Positions 1 through 10,447 of a stretch of 64,000 bases of DNA are shown here, one piece after another. The notes beneath the pieces are model-generated. The model was not told the origin of the DNA. It searched no databases and saw nothing but the letters and a program-made list of their open reading frames with translations. How positions within the stretch are numbered: position 1 is the first letter of the stretch; each line of letters begins with the position of its first letter. The position numbers and the translations under genes are program-made. This stretch comes from Papaver somniferum (Eukaryota; Streptophyta; Magnoliopsida; Ranunculales; Papaveraceae): NCBI RefSeq assembly GCF_003573695.1, contig NC_039364.1:234167656-234231655 (forward strand). Direction: 5' to 3'.

Positions 1-757
1 CATAATGCGGATCATTCAGGTATTTTATGGTTCTGGTAGATGCTTCGAACCGTTGGTCACGCGTCGCATTATTGTCCACAAGAAATGCTGCATTTGCAAA
101 GCTCCTAGCACAAATTATTCTTTTGAGGGCTCACCACCCTGATTACCCTATCAAGTATATCATACTTGATAATGCTGTAGAATTCACATCAAAAGGATTT
201 GATGATTACTGTATGTCTAGTGGAATAGACGTAGAGCATCTCGTACCCCATATTCACACTCAAAATTGTCTCACAGAAGCTACTATCAAAAGGTTACAGA
301 TGATAGCTAGGGCACTGGTTATGCGTACCAACCTGCCTATTACTGCCTGGGGATACGCTATATTGCATGCATCTTTACTTATTCTTTTTCGACCCACTGC
401 TAGCCAACCATTTTCTGTGTACCAGTTGGTAACTGGATATGAGCCTGATATTTCACACTTACGCAATTTGGTTGTGCCGTATATGTGCCTATTATGCCCC
501 CACAGTGTACTAAAATGGGTCCACAAATACGATTAGGTATTTATGTTGGATATGAATCCCCAACTATTATCCGCTATTTAGAACCTTTGACAGGCGATTT
601 GTTTACCGCTACATTTGCGGGATTGTCACTTTGATGAGACAACCTTCCCGTCGTTAGGGGGAGATAATAAAAAGGATTTTCTAAGGGAACGACAGGAATT
701 ATCGTGGTGTGTTCCCACGTTGTCTTACCTTGATCCCCGTACTCCACAATGTGAGAG
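1..757 (+). pseudogene. Ty1/copia integrase core, 3' part, broken (left-edge copy)
   Basis: This is the second half of a copia integrase, the enzyme that inserts element cDNA into chromosomes. The open stretch from 27 to 536 holds the second catalytic Asp (motif DNA.EF, with Gly changed to Val) and the catalytic Glu in LTEATIKR, preceded by HTQNC where other copies read HTQNG. A one-base loss near 466 relative to the 16 kb copy shifts the frame. The sister copy at 61 kb has a stop codon just upstream of the equivalent of base 1. The reading frame is then cut by a CACTA transposon at 758. The first catalytic Asp and the zinc-binding region lie outside the window. It is clearly copia integrase and clearly dead. 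Confidence 0.9.
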
Positions 758-1504
758 CACTAGTGGAAATCAGCAGTTCCATGACCGTCAGTAAATGTCA
801 TATATACGAGTTATACGACCATTTGTAACCGTCTCTGTTGGGATCTCTGATAAAGTGTCGTTGTGCCAAACAACCCTTGGACGTGGGTCTAAAAATAACG
901 AATGATTTTATGGGTAATGGGTACAGACCCTTAGCAGTGGGTCTCAGATTTAAGTAATAATATAAAAAAAGTATAGATTCAGATTTGCTGAAATGCCTGA
1001 ATGGCTAAATCAAATCTGAAACAATCTGACTGAACATCAAACGAAACTCAAATTAAATTCAAATGAAACCAAACCTAAAACTCAAATTCAAATGAAACCA
1101 AAAATAAAACTCAACATCATTCATTGTATCCATCAGGTTTAAAATTACACAAAATAGTATTGAAATCCTGAGTTCGGAACAATATACAAGTACTAGCTAG
1201 CTAGTGAGTTCTAATATTAAACAACAAAACGATGCACTAATACACAATTGATTAAACAACAAAACGACAAACTCTACCCCGACGATGAACTTAGCCCATA
1301 CTTTAGAATGGTGGTATCTGTAGCTAAGAAAAATAAGTTAAGATCTAGAAAACAACAAATAAAAGAAAGAAATACCCGACGATGAACTTAGACAATACTT
1401 TAGAATGGTGGTATCTGTAGCAAAGCAAAATAAGTTATGATTCAGAAAACAACAAATAAAAGAAAGAAAGTGATATAAATATTTACATATCCAAATAGAT
1501 CAGA

Positions 1505-1720
1505 TAGGATGACTGAGATCTAGCAGTAAGAAAGTCATACATTTCTTGAAATTCAGCATCATTGAATCTGGTATCAGGACCTGGAATAATGAGTACAACC
1601 TTGTTCTCATCTACCACAAACTGCTTCAGCTGATGGTTGAGCACACCATAAGCAATTTTGCGGTCATAGGCAGCAACAACCTTCTAAATATCTTCAGTTA
1701 CTTCTTTGAGTTTGAGAATA
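1505..1720 (-). pseudogene. Captured host exon in CACTA, unrecognised
   Basis: On the minus strand this reads as a coding-like stretch of about 70 residues, including YGVLNHQLKQF, VVLIIPGPDTRFN and FQEMYDFLTA, interrupted by one TAG stop near the start. Composition and length resemble a host exon rather than a transposase. I do not recognise the family. The same segment recurs in the other CACTA copies with the same stop. It is probably gene sequence carried by the transposon. Confidence 0.4.
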
Positions 1721-2094
1721 AATTGTAATAAATGTATAGCTTTTCTGCATCACAGGGAAGTACCAAGGTTTAAGACTCGCACATCAGACGGAATAAAAAA
1801 AACAAATTAAATTAAATTGGACCAAATGCCTAACCTTTCTGTAAGCATTTAATACACCTAATCACAAGACATTTGATGTAATAAATCCCTATCAAGTTTC
1901 AGTCAACCCCAAGTAAAGGCTAATGGTCTTCATGCACAAATGACAAATAGTTACCAGACATACCCACTCAAGTAGTTTGTTAGACATGAATACACTAGTA
2001 AAGTATCTTACAAGGCACAAATATTATGAAAAAATTCTTAAAAATAGTGCAATAAGGAGTAATTAACATCTTAAGAACAAAAACTAAAGGAGTT

Positions 2095-2190
2095 AAAACT
2101 TTCCTACCTTTTCTGCGAACCCCGTCTCTGTCAAGCACAACACATCCTTGAGCACAACGGAGGATTCCAGCAGGACTTATCTGCAAGATT
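2095..2190 (-). pseudogene. Captured exon-like segment in CACTA, unrecognised
   Basis: The minus strand encodes a short open stretch reading SPAGILRCAQGCVVLDRDG followed by VRRKGRK, with a plausible acceptor (TTGCAG) just before it. I do not recognise the protein. It lies upstream, in minus-strand order, of the exon at 1,505-1,720 and may belong to the same captured gene. The stretch 1,721-2,094 between them is AT-rich and intron-like. Confidence 0.3.
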
Positions 2191-2547
2191 TGAGATGAAA
2201 CTTGTCTCTATGGTGAACTGGGAATGGAAAAATGGTTGCAGAGTACTGCATGATATAAGAAAATCCCCAAATCAAAAATCATTTTACATAAACTGGAATC
2301 CACAAAACTAAACCTAATAACATGTTACTCCATCTAAATACCAAAACTAAACCTAGATTTGTATGGACCAGATTATGGTTTTGGAGCCTACGAAGATAAA
2401 AATCTTCCATTAAAACCAAATCCAAATAAGCATCAGTTATAAATATATGAATACACAAGAAAGGGACTATTGATTCTTACAAAGGCACTACCGTTACTAG
2501 GGGGTCTCTGATGTGGGTCGGTAAACACTCATTTTTCACTAGTGGAG

Positions 2548-4709
2548 TGATGTAAAACGAATCATCCATATCCAAAATGTAGCAGATTCAATGCCTGATG
2601 CATTTACCGATATCGCCAAAGTGACGAGATCACATATACCAGCTAAAAACGTGTCTGCAAGGTTAGAAATCCCTACTACGGGATAAAGCACTCTAGATGG
2701 AGATGCTAAGCTTAAACTTGTTGGAAGTTTAGCTGAGGCCGTGGCCCCCCAAAGGAAAAGGGGGAGGCTACCTGGTTCGATCGATACTCACCCAAGGAAG
2801 AAGAGAGTGAGTAAGGCACAATCCGGTCCATTTATCATCAATGCAGATAATCCTTCTCATGAAGTTGTCTCTGATTATAGTTATGTCCATGAATCAATAC
2901 TGGAGGACACTCCGACGTCTGAAATGATTCCAGAGAACAAAGAAATCTCTATGGATTATGAGAGTGCATATGTGTTGATGGAAAGATCCTTCACGAATAT
3001 TGATGATATATTTGCATATACTGTTGCTCGAGAAATCATAGAGAACGATGATATCGAACCACGCTCTATACATAATGCCAAAGAAGAGCAGATTGGCTTA
3101 AATGGGAAGTTGCAATCTAGGAAGAACCAGATTCACTGGCAAAGAGACAGGTATTTGGTGCGGTAGTGCTAACCTCACTAGGTGTAAAACCTGTAGGACA
3201 TAAATGGGTATTTTTCAGAAAGCGTAATGAGAAGAATGAAGTCGTAAGATATAAGGATCTCCTTGTGGCGCAAGGTTTCTCACAACGCCCTGGAATTGAT
3301 TATAGAGAAACATATTCTCCTGTAATGGATGTTATAACTTTCCTCTACTTAGTTAGTTTGGTAGTTTCAGAAGGACTTGAAATGCATCTTATGGATGTGG
3401 TTGCAGCATATCTCTATGGGGATCTTGATTCAGAGATATACATGAAAGTGCCTGATGACCTTACATTACCCGAATCAAATAACTCTAAACCACAGAGTGC
3501 GTTTTAAATTAAGTTGAAGCACTCACCTTACGGATTAAAATAATCCGGGCGGATGTGGTATACCCATCTAAGTGATTATTTGATTAGGAAGGGATATACA
3601 AATAATGAGTTATGACCATGCGTATTTATAAAGAATACAAGTTCCGGATTTGCAATTATAGCTGTTTATGTTGATGATATGAACATAATAAGTACTCTTG
3701 ATGAAATAAGAGAAACCGCAAGCTATCTGAAATCTGAATTTGAGATGAAAGATCTTGGGAAAACTCGGTTTTGTCTAGGAATTGAACTAGAACACCGAAC
3801 CTATGGAATATTAATCCACCAGTCTGCATATGTCCATAAGATACTCTGGAAATTTAATATGGACACGGTGCACCCCGCTAGCACTCCCATGATCGGTCGA
3901 AGCTTAGATGTGAATAAGGATCCATTTCGTCCTAAGCAAAATGACGAAGAAGTATTAGGAGCTTAAACTCCTTACCTAAGTGCAATAGGCGCATTATTGT
4001 ACTTAGCACAATGTACTCGACCAGACATTTTATTCTCAGTGAACTTGTTAGCTAGATATAGCTCCGCGCCAACGCAGCGTCATTGGAATGGTATAAAGAA
4101 TGTATTTAGATATCTTAAAGGAACCATTGACATGGGTTTATTTTATCCCTATGAGGACAAAAGGAGGAATGTTAAGACAACTCCCTACACTAAAACCCCA
4201 AATAATGTTTTGGTTGGTTTTGCTGATGCTGGGTACCTTTCAGACCCACATAAATCTCGATCCCAAACTGGTTATGTATTTCCCATAGGAAACACAGCAA
4301 TATCATGGTGATCGACCAAGCAAACTCTCGTGGATACCTCCACGAACCACTCTGAGATCATTTCCCTACATAAGGAAGTTCGTGAGTGTATATGGTTAAA
4401 GTTTGTCATTACACATATCCGAGGGACAAGTGGTTTGAATTCTACCACTGAAGAGCCGACATGCATTTATGAAGATAATGCAGCTTTTATCGAACATATG
4501 AAGCAAGTATATATCACGGGTGATAATATGAAACATATTTCACCAAAGTTCTTTTACAATCAGCAATAGTAATGTCTCTTAAACATTCAAGTCGCAAAGT
4601 ACCGTCTGATGAGAATGTGGCAGACTTATTTACTAAGTCACTTCCTAAGTCCTTATTTGAAAAGCACGTAAAGAGTATTGGACTAAGTAAATTTTCCGAA
4701 CTCCCTTGA
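2548..4709 (+). pseudogene. Ty1/copia linker, reverse transcriptase and RNase H, broken (copy 1)
   Basis: This is the 3' half of a copia polyprotein, which copies element RNA into DNA. Visible landmarks are KPVGHKWVF and VAQGFSQRPGIDY at the start of the reverse transcriptase (3,166-3,507), the catalytic YVDDM box near 3,667, the connection segment ending DEEVLGA, and RNase H (DAGYLSDPHKS about 4,224, STNHSEI about 4,340, YEDNAAF about 4,470). Stops interrupt it at about 3,505, 3,540, 3,613, 3,964, 4,309 and 4,567. The stops after DEEVLGA and after ISW occur in all sibling copies, so they predate the array. ARLVAQGF has decayed to DLLVAQGF here. It is not functional. Confidence 0.92.
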
Positions 4710-5087
4710 ACACAATCAGGGGGAGATGCCGACATCGGGTGGAGTATCTGATGTTATGATGTCGACATCTAACTTGGAGTGCTGAACTCTTTTTCCCTTA
4801 ACCGAGATTACTTTTTCCACTGGGTTTTGTTACTTGGCAAGGTTTTTAATGAGACGACCCAAGATTATAATTTCTCGATTAATGTTTTCTTTTCCCACAT
4901 GGTTTTTCTATTCTAGGAATTTCTGAAGCAACAAGAGAAGTGGTCAGCTTTATGGAGCAACTTTACTAGGACTCAACACGTTGTACTCTTTTCCCTTCGT
5001 CAAGGGTTTGTCCCATCGGGTTTTCCTTGTCAAGGTTTTAATGAGGCAACACATTTGGAGTTCCACTTTTGAACCGCACAAGGGGAG
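4710..5087 (+). other. Copia 3' untranslated region with polypurine tract
   Basis: No ORF is seen. The stretch contains repeated pyrimidine-rich motifs of the type CTTTTTCCC..GGGTTTT, typical of the 3' region of some plant copia elements. It ends with the polypurine tract AAGGGGAG (about 5,080-5,087) directly before the LTR. A similar purine run at about 4,719 follows the stop codon but has no LTR behind it. Confidence 0.7.
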
Positions 5088-5300
5088 TGTTATAGGGCCT
5101 ACCCATGGATGTGCGGTCCATTAGATAACTAGGGTTTTCTCCTCTTATGTATATAAAAACATTATACCTATGTATTATGTCTTCTGCCTCTTTTATCAAT
5201 AAAAAACTCCCCTTTCTCTTTTCTCTTGGTTTACCTAATTATTACTCCACAAAAATGTACAATATTTGAGGGTAAAACTTGTCTTTATAATAAATTAACA
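5088..5300 (+). repeat. Copia 3' LTR (short), unit I
   Basis: It starts TGTTATAGGG immediately after the polypurine tract. It contains a TATA-like box (TATATAAAAAC, about 5,150) and an AATAAA signal (about 5,201). The end is placed at TAACA (5,296-5,300), which mirrors the TGTTA start; an alternative end is the CACA near 5,253. The matching 5' LTR is not in the window because the copia 5' end is truncated by gypsy-type LTRs. The start is firm and the end is uncertain. Confidence 0.6.
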
Positions 5301-5329
5301 AGGTTAAAATAGAGAATAATTAAATCAAA

Positions 5330-5520
5330 TTATGTGGATCCACAACTTCTGCTTCTCAAACTTTTAAAGCTAGTGTTGAGTAGCTTTTAAAAGCAGGCCT
5401 GAAATGAAAGTGCTTCTCTCCAAAAGCACTTTGAATTAAATTTTTTACCAAACACAATTTTTGATAAAAGTTTGTTACAAAGTGCTTTTGGTTGAAAAAA
5501 ACAATCCCAAACGGGGCTAT
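5330..5520. mobile_element. MITE-like inverted-repeat element, unit I
   Basis: Non-coding AT-rich segment with a perfect 14-bp inverted repeat, CCAAAAGCACTTTG (5,420-5,433) and CAAAGTGCTTTTGG (5,478-5,491), plus further imperfect AAGC/GCTT symmetry outside it. This resembles small hAT-type MITEs. Exact ends and target duplication could not be fixed. Confidence 0.5.
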
Positions 5521-5867
5521 ATACTAAGGGATACGACATGTTCTGGAAATAGAACTTCAATATTCCAATCCTTCACACTCTTAGAGTTACATAGATGCCC
5601 TTGCCACACCGTATCCATAAAAAGATGAGGTCTTGTTAAGTTCGGCCCAAATATAAAGTGATCCTAATAACCGTATCCATTAAATGAAATTTCATTGGGC
5701 CTGACGAACTCAACAAAGGAGATCCAGATCCATACGTTGAGAAAGTAGAAATTCTCTTCAAAATAGGATTTTGAAAAACCAAATCCCTAAATTCTCTTCT
5801 CAAAATCAAACTCCCCCCGTAACCCGTGGACGGAGATTTCTTCTGTTGCTGCAAATTAATTATTAGA
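5521..5867 (+). promoter_or_regulatory. Promoter and 5' leader of the MAM33-like gene, unit I
   Basis: Two TGGGCC motifs in opposite orientation (GGCCCA at 5,644-5,649 and TGGGCC at 5,696-5,701) match plant site II elements, which TCP factors bind upstream of genes for mitochondrial and ribosomal proteins. A pyrimidine-rich leader follows up to the ATG at 5,868. Its presence shows that genomic DNA, promoter included, was duplicated. Activity is not shown. Confidence 0.5.
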
Positions 5868-8756
5868 ATGGCGAGAATCATCATGAAAGCTGCTTCATCT
5901 TTAACCCCAGTTTTACTGGCATATACGAGGAAGACGCCTCTTAGAAATTACAGCAGTTCTTCATCCATCTTCAGCAACCCGCAATTGAAGAACAACATAA
6001 GCCGTAGTCTAATTTATAAACAAGATCGGCCTCTAAATCTTAAGTTGTTCTCTTCTCTCGCTGAAAATAATAAGGGACCATCCAGTTCCGATCAAATCAT
6101 ACGTGTTCAGGAGAAATCTGAAGATCTTCTTCACAAGGTATGTTCTTTCCTTAATTTTTCTGCTCGATTCTATCGATTGATGTTTAGGGTCCAACAAACA
6201 CACATAATTTGAACACCTACTCGTTCCAATCTTGCCACCTACTGTCTGCAATTTATTTTTCCATCCTTACTGTGCCCAAATCAAGAAGCCTTAGATGTAT
6301 CTAGTTTGATTTATCAGAGATACTCTTGTGATGTCCTAGTGTTAAGCTGTCTTGCGAATACGTTACTAGTTAACACAAAAAATAGGATTCGTTAAAACAT
6401 TTACTTTTTTCTGGCGTGTAGAGTCATAACATAGGTATAAATATGAAGGTAGAATTTGTGATACAAATAACGAACCTACCATTTTAGATTCCTTTTCTCT
6501 CAGTACTTGCATGCAACGTATATTTTGCATCTGCATGTGCTTATGCCCAACAATCATTATTGAGTATACATTTTGGGCCTAGTTCACTAGTTAAGGTGAG
6601 TATCAGCCAGTGTGTGTAGCCTACACCAGTAGATGTGAAACTCCACTTATATCTCCTCATATAGAGTTAAAGTGAGTGTTGAACACCAGAACTGCTTTGC
6701 AATAGTTATTAAGCTGTAATCAAGATCTGTATACAGCACGGAGATGATCAAATGCGATGTCTTATGCGTTTGTTAGGTGTTGTGCAGACACCAAGTGATT
6801 TTCCCTTCAAAATTGAAGATAAACCAGGAAAGCAAACGGTAACATTGACTAGAGAATACCGGGGTGATGATATCAAAGTCATAGTTCACATGCCTGCGGG
6901 TCGTTCCTCTACTGTTGAAGGCGGTGATGAATACAAGGATAGTGTAAGTGATCCACAATCCAGCATTCGCCTAGTTGTATCTCGTACGAATCTTCTCGGG
7001 ACTACTTTGGAGTACGGTGTCATTGCTTATCCAGATGACTTTTCGATAGACAGTTTCTGTATCAAGTACGAAAACGCTCCAGATGAAGAAAATATCTATT
7101 ACAGAGGACCTGCCTATGCGTAAGTACTAGAATTATTGATTGCTAGGTTTGATATTATATATGTATTCAGATTTCTATCAGTTGTTGCATTCCCTATCTT
7201 CTAGCATTATTGGTTTCTTATTGTGCATCTTTTGTATTTCTTCAAGGAAACTGGATAAGAACTTGCAGAAAGAATTCCACAGACGTTTGAAGATCTTAGG
7301 GATTATACCCAGCACCACCAGATTCTTACATGGGTACATGGCTAACAGGGACATGTGCTCGTCAGATTCAGCCAATTCGCCTCCTACTGATCAATCTACT
7401 CCTGAATCCATTGAACAACAATTATTAATGATGAAGGGATTCCAGTCCACTATGTAGTTGGTAATACTATTTAATGTTCCGATTTGTGGAACGAGTATAT
7501 ATATGTTTTGAATCTTACTGAATTTATTATGGTTTATGTAGAAGTTTATAGACAAAGAGGACATCCACTTGTCAGGTACATACTATTTATGAACTCATAG
7601 AATCTAAACACTTAAATGCTGCTCTTATTATGAATTGGTGTTTTCTTGGTTTTTATAAATGGCAGTGCTGACGATATCCGCAACAGTAGAAAGAATCCCA
7701 AAGACTTCATCTGGATTCCTTATCCACATACTCGGTAGGTATTAATTATTTTTATTGGTATCACGATCATTGTTATTGAGTCAACTAAATTATTTAGTTC
7801 TTGTGCCAACAGTAGTGAGAAGCTATTGTGGATTGAAGTTCCTAGCGAAGGTTTCTTTGCTTCCCAAAGGTATACTATTGTTTTCACTCGCATCTACTAT
7901 GTTTTCTATCCTAGTTGGCCAGATGAATATTATTAGTGATAGTATGGTGGTTAGTTTACTAGGCCTTGTTTGGTAAAATATATGATTACATAACCATAAA
8001 TTGATAAATGATTTAGATATAATCATTTTTAAGATAATTTTTTCCAAACACTTTTTTTTTTCAAATAATTGATTATCTTAGAATGCAGATCTCAAAAAGG
8101 AGATGAAAGAACAATGATTTAGAATTTTTTTAGTTTGTTGTTGTTTATTTTATCTCTCTCTTGATAGTGTAGAGAAAATAAAAAAAAAAGTTCAATTTGA
8201 GTTTTTTAGAAAAAATAATCGATTATAATAAATTTTCAAAAAACTTTTTTCTGTTTATGGATATGGAGTTTTTCAGTTATGATTAAAATAAACAATTATT
8301 ATATAGGTACCAAAGAAGTATAGAATCCATTATAATCTGTATAATGGATTATGAGCTGACAATCCGTTAAAATAATAGTTACAGAACAGCCCAAAGAATA
8401 CAAATTAACTAGTTTGTTCTTTAATCGTGGCAGTGAACTTCAAGAAGATGTTGAAAATGACCTTGCTGTTGGACGTGAGATTTATTGTTCCTTGATGGAA
8501 GATAACAATCCTTATAGATTTTACCTCCCAAAGATGCTTGGGATCCCCTGTTTTCTCAGAAGAGATGGATAAATATTGTATCCTGATCTGAAACATATGG
8601 AAGATGTGCCTGATTATGAAAGGCTTTGGAATATTCGAGATTGCCCTAAAAGCACACGATGATGAGATGGATAAGATAATGTATCCTAATGGACGTCCTC
8701 CTGTTGTTGAAATGAGTGATTTAGAACTTGAACATTATCAAGTATGGCATATGTAA
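5868..8756 (+). pseudogene. MAM33/p32-type mitochondrial glycoprotein fused to unknown acidic protein, broken (unit I)
   Basis: Exon 1 (5,868-6,137) encodes a Ser/Arg-rich, acid-poor leader like a mitochondrial presequence. Exon 2 (6,788-7,119, or from the in-phase acceptor at 6,737) holds DFPFKIEDKPGKQTVTLTRE, and exon 3 (from 7,247) holds LQKEFHRRLKILGIIPSTT: together the MAM33/p32 core, a trimeric matrix protein family. After HGYMANRDM family similarity ends inside exon 3. Exons 4 (7,542-7,575), 5 (7,666-7,734), 6 (7,813-7,869) and 7 (8,413-8,756) follow with GT/AG borders and continuous phase in the sister copies. They encode an unrecognised Asp/Glu-rich protein. In this copy a one-base loss near 7,415 and several deletions in exon 7 break the frame, although exons 1 and 2 are intact. 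Confidence 0.8.
7962..8392. mobile_element. MITE in intron 6 of the fusion gene, unit I
   Basis: It begins GGCCTTGTTTGG and ends ACAGAACAGCCC, whose complement GGGCTGTTCTGT mirrors the start, as in hAT-type MITEs. It is AT-rich with several inner palindromes (around 8,320-8,350). No clear target duplication was found. It lies between the donor at 7,870 and the acceptor at 8,411. Confidence 0.5.
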
Positions 8757-9345
8757 ATTTGAGATAATTGTTACCGGCTCATGGTCATACTCACTTGAAA
8801 AGTGTTGTATGCCCAAATAATCAACCTATCCCCTCAAAAACATAGATCTAACGTGCAATTTCAGAGTGAACACATTGGGGTTTACTCGGGTGTTCAGTTA
8901 CGAAAATGATTTATATCACGGGGTTTCTCGAGTGAGAGAGAAGGGTGGGATTTATTTTAAACCACCGGACCAAGAGAGCACACTCTCACTCGGTATACAA
9001 CACCGGATCCAACCTGGAAGATTATTAAAAAAAAAAAGGACCAACGTACTTGCTGGAGTGGGATGCGCTCGTTCCCTATTAGCTCTAGCTTATTTGGCTA
9101 CTTTATCTACTAAACACAAAAAAGCTTTCTACTTAAGAATAAATTTCTACATACTTCATAATTTTACTGCGACACCATAAAGGTACGCATGGCGGTTTTT
9201 TAGGTTAAGATTAAGTCCTATGGCATTCTAATCTAGCATCTAGAATGGTAGCTAGGACAATCTTTTAGGTCCTATGCCAGTTCTAATCTAGCATCTAGAT
9301 GCGGTGAGTGTAAAAGTAAAAAGTAGACACTTACATGAAACAACA
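8757..9345. other. Non-coding stretch downstream of the fusion gene
   Basis: It probably holds former 3' sequence of the fusion gene. It includes two copies of a roughly 30-base direct repeat around CTAATCTAGCATCTAGA (about 9,228 and 9,287). No supported gene was seen. Confidence 0.4.
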
Positions 9346-9498
9346 AAAAGTAGTATTAGGTTGGGCTGAATGGAACCACACGTCGAGCTGAAGGGAACAT
9401 TGCAACCATCTCAACCGTCGGATCAAAAGATAGAAAAATTTGATCTGACGACTGAGATGGTTGTGTTGTTCTATTCAGCTCGACCAAATTCTACTTTT
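9346..9498. mobile_element. Fold-back MITE, unit I
   Basis: About 153 bp with long imperfect inverted arms. The left end AAAAGTAGTATTAGG pairs with the right end, whose complement reads AAAAGTAGAATTTGG. The inner arms CAACCATCTCAACCGTCGG and GACGACTGAGATGGTTG also pair. The whole can fold into one hairpin. Confidence 0.7.
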
Positions 9499-9649
9499 CG
9501 CGAGGTTTGAGTCCTTTACTATCTTGTGCAATACAAAGAAACTACTATATATTGTGGCAACAAAAATAAAATTTTTCTTCCGGGTAAAAGTTTCTCAGGA
9601 ACGGTCATGGTCGACTTTTGAGTTATATTATATGACCATGGTTAAATAA

Positions 9650-10447
9650 TGAACCCTTGTACAAATAGAAAAACATTATACCAAGATAGGCTGTAAAATT
9701 GGACAAACTGATAGGCAGGTGGAAAAAATTATACAAAACATAATACTTTCTAGGTAATTCTTAGAGTACCAGCAGCTTCAACCCCTGAAATTTCTGACGT
9801 TCATTCTAATTCTTGGGGTCATTAAACTAGAGACATGGTCTATGGAAATCCAGTTCTTCAGGTGAGGAAGCAGGTCCTCCATCATGAAAATCCTGCGAGA
9901 TTGGAGCATGTGGTGATCTTGCAGGCACTTGATTAACTTCCATCAAGTATGGATTAAACTTGTTAAGCACCCTCAGAATGATGAAGCAAGTTTCATGTTG
10001 GAAACTCGTTTTGTGGGATCTTTATCACTCCTCCCGACATCTTCATTCCACATTCAGTTCACCTTCACCACTTTTTCTTGTTGTGCCACATATGCATGAT
10101 CAAAGTTACGTATTCACTAACAGCCATTGAAATTGTGCGTAAACGATCAGGCAACCCTTCGGCATCACGATTATTGATGTTACTAGTTTCTTCACAGAAG
10201 TTTTATAAAATCTTTCCATAAAAAGTATTTTTTTTTCATAAATACCATTGATTTGATTTAATGTAAACAATATATAATTCCTACAAATACCATTGATTTG
10301 ATTTAATGTAAATACCATTGATTTGATTTGATTTGATTCCTCTTCATCCATCGTATACTTGGAACCACGAATTCTAACATTACTTGGTTGTGATTGTTGT
10401 GTTTATTATTGTGCTTGTTTTTGTGATCGTTGCGATGAGGATGCCAT
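9650..10447 (-). pseudogene. SANT/trihelix-like (Harbinger ORF1-like) remnant, unit I
   Basis: On the minus strand an ATG at 10,447 opens MASSSQRSQKQAQ. After stops, NVRIRGSKYTMDEEES follows (about 10,375-10,330). The layout of a Ser/Gln-rich start followed by a G.KYT..EEE motif resembles the Myb/SANT-like protein of PIF/Harbinger elements or related trihelix proteins. The remaining sequence down to 9,650 has only short open pieces. Assignment rests on one motif and is weak. Confidence 0.3.
10230..10345. repeat. ATTTGATTTGAT microsatellite and short tandem repeats, unit I
   Basis: The phrase ACCATTGATTTGATTTAATG occurs in full or part three times and ends in a (GATTT)n run. The run length differs between the three units (longest at about 41,315-41,347), so the locus could serve as a length marker of each unit. 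Confidence 0.7.

Larger units (their letters stand above)
758..2544. mobile_element. CACTA (En/Spm-type) transposon, deletion derivative A
   Basis: Both ends read CACTAGTG (758-765 and 2,537-2,544). The inner bases are partly inverted (GGAAAT on the left, TTTTTC before the right end). It is flanked by a 3-bp direct repeat GAG (755-757 and 2,545-2,547), the target duplication size of CACTA elements. Subterminal motifs GGTCTC.GA occur on both sides (about 940 and 2,500). It sits between copia integrase and reverse transcriptase, and removing it with one GAG restores an open copia frame. It encodes no transposase. Compared with the copy at 16,765 it lacks the LTR element (never inserted here) and about 3.2 kb of captured gene fragments, with the join at 2,488/2,489. 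Confidence 0.85.

Noticed and set aside
260..526. Minus-strand ORFs over integrase and RNase H (also 16,267, 61,295, 4,272, 35,283, 49,429)
   Set aside because: They are antisense shadows of the copia coding frame.
4718..4730. Polypurine run AGGGGGAGATG after RNase H as the 3' LTR border
   Set aside because: No TG..CA LTR with promoter or poly-A signals starts here; the second tract at about 5,080 is followed by a convincing LTR.
5868..8756. Functional MAM33 gene in any unit
   Set aside because: Each copy has a disabling change: frameshift in exon 3 (I), loss of most of exon 1 (II), stop in exon 1 (III).
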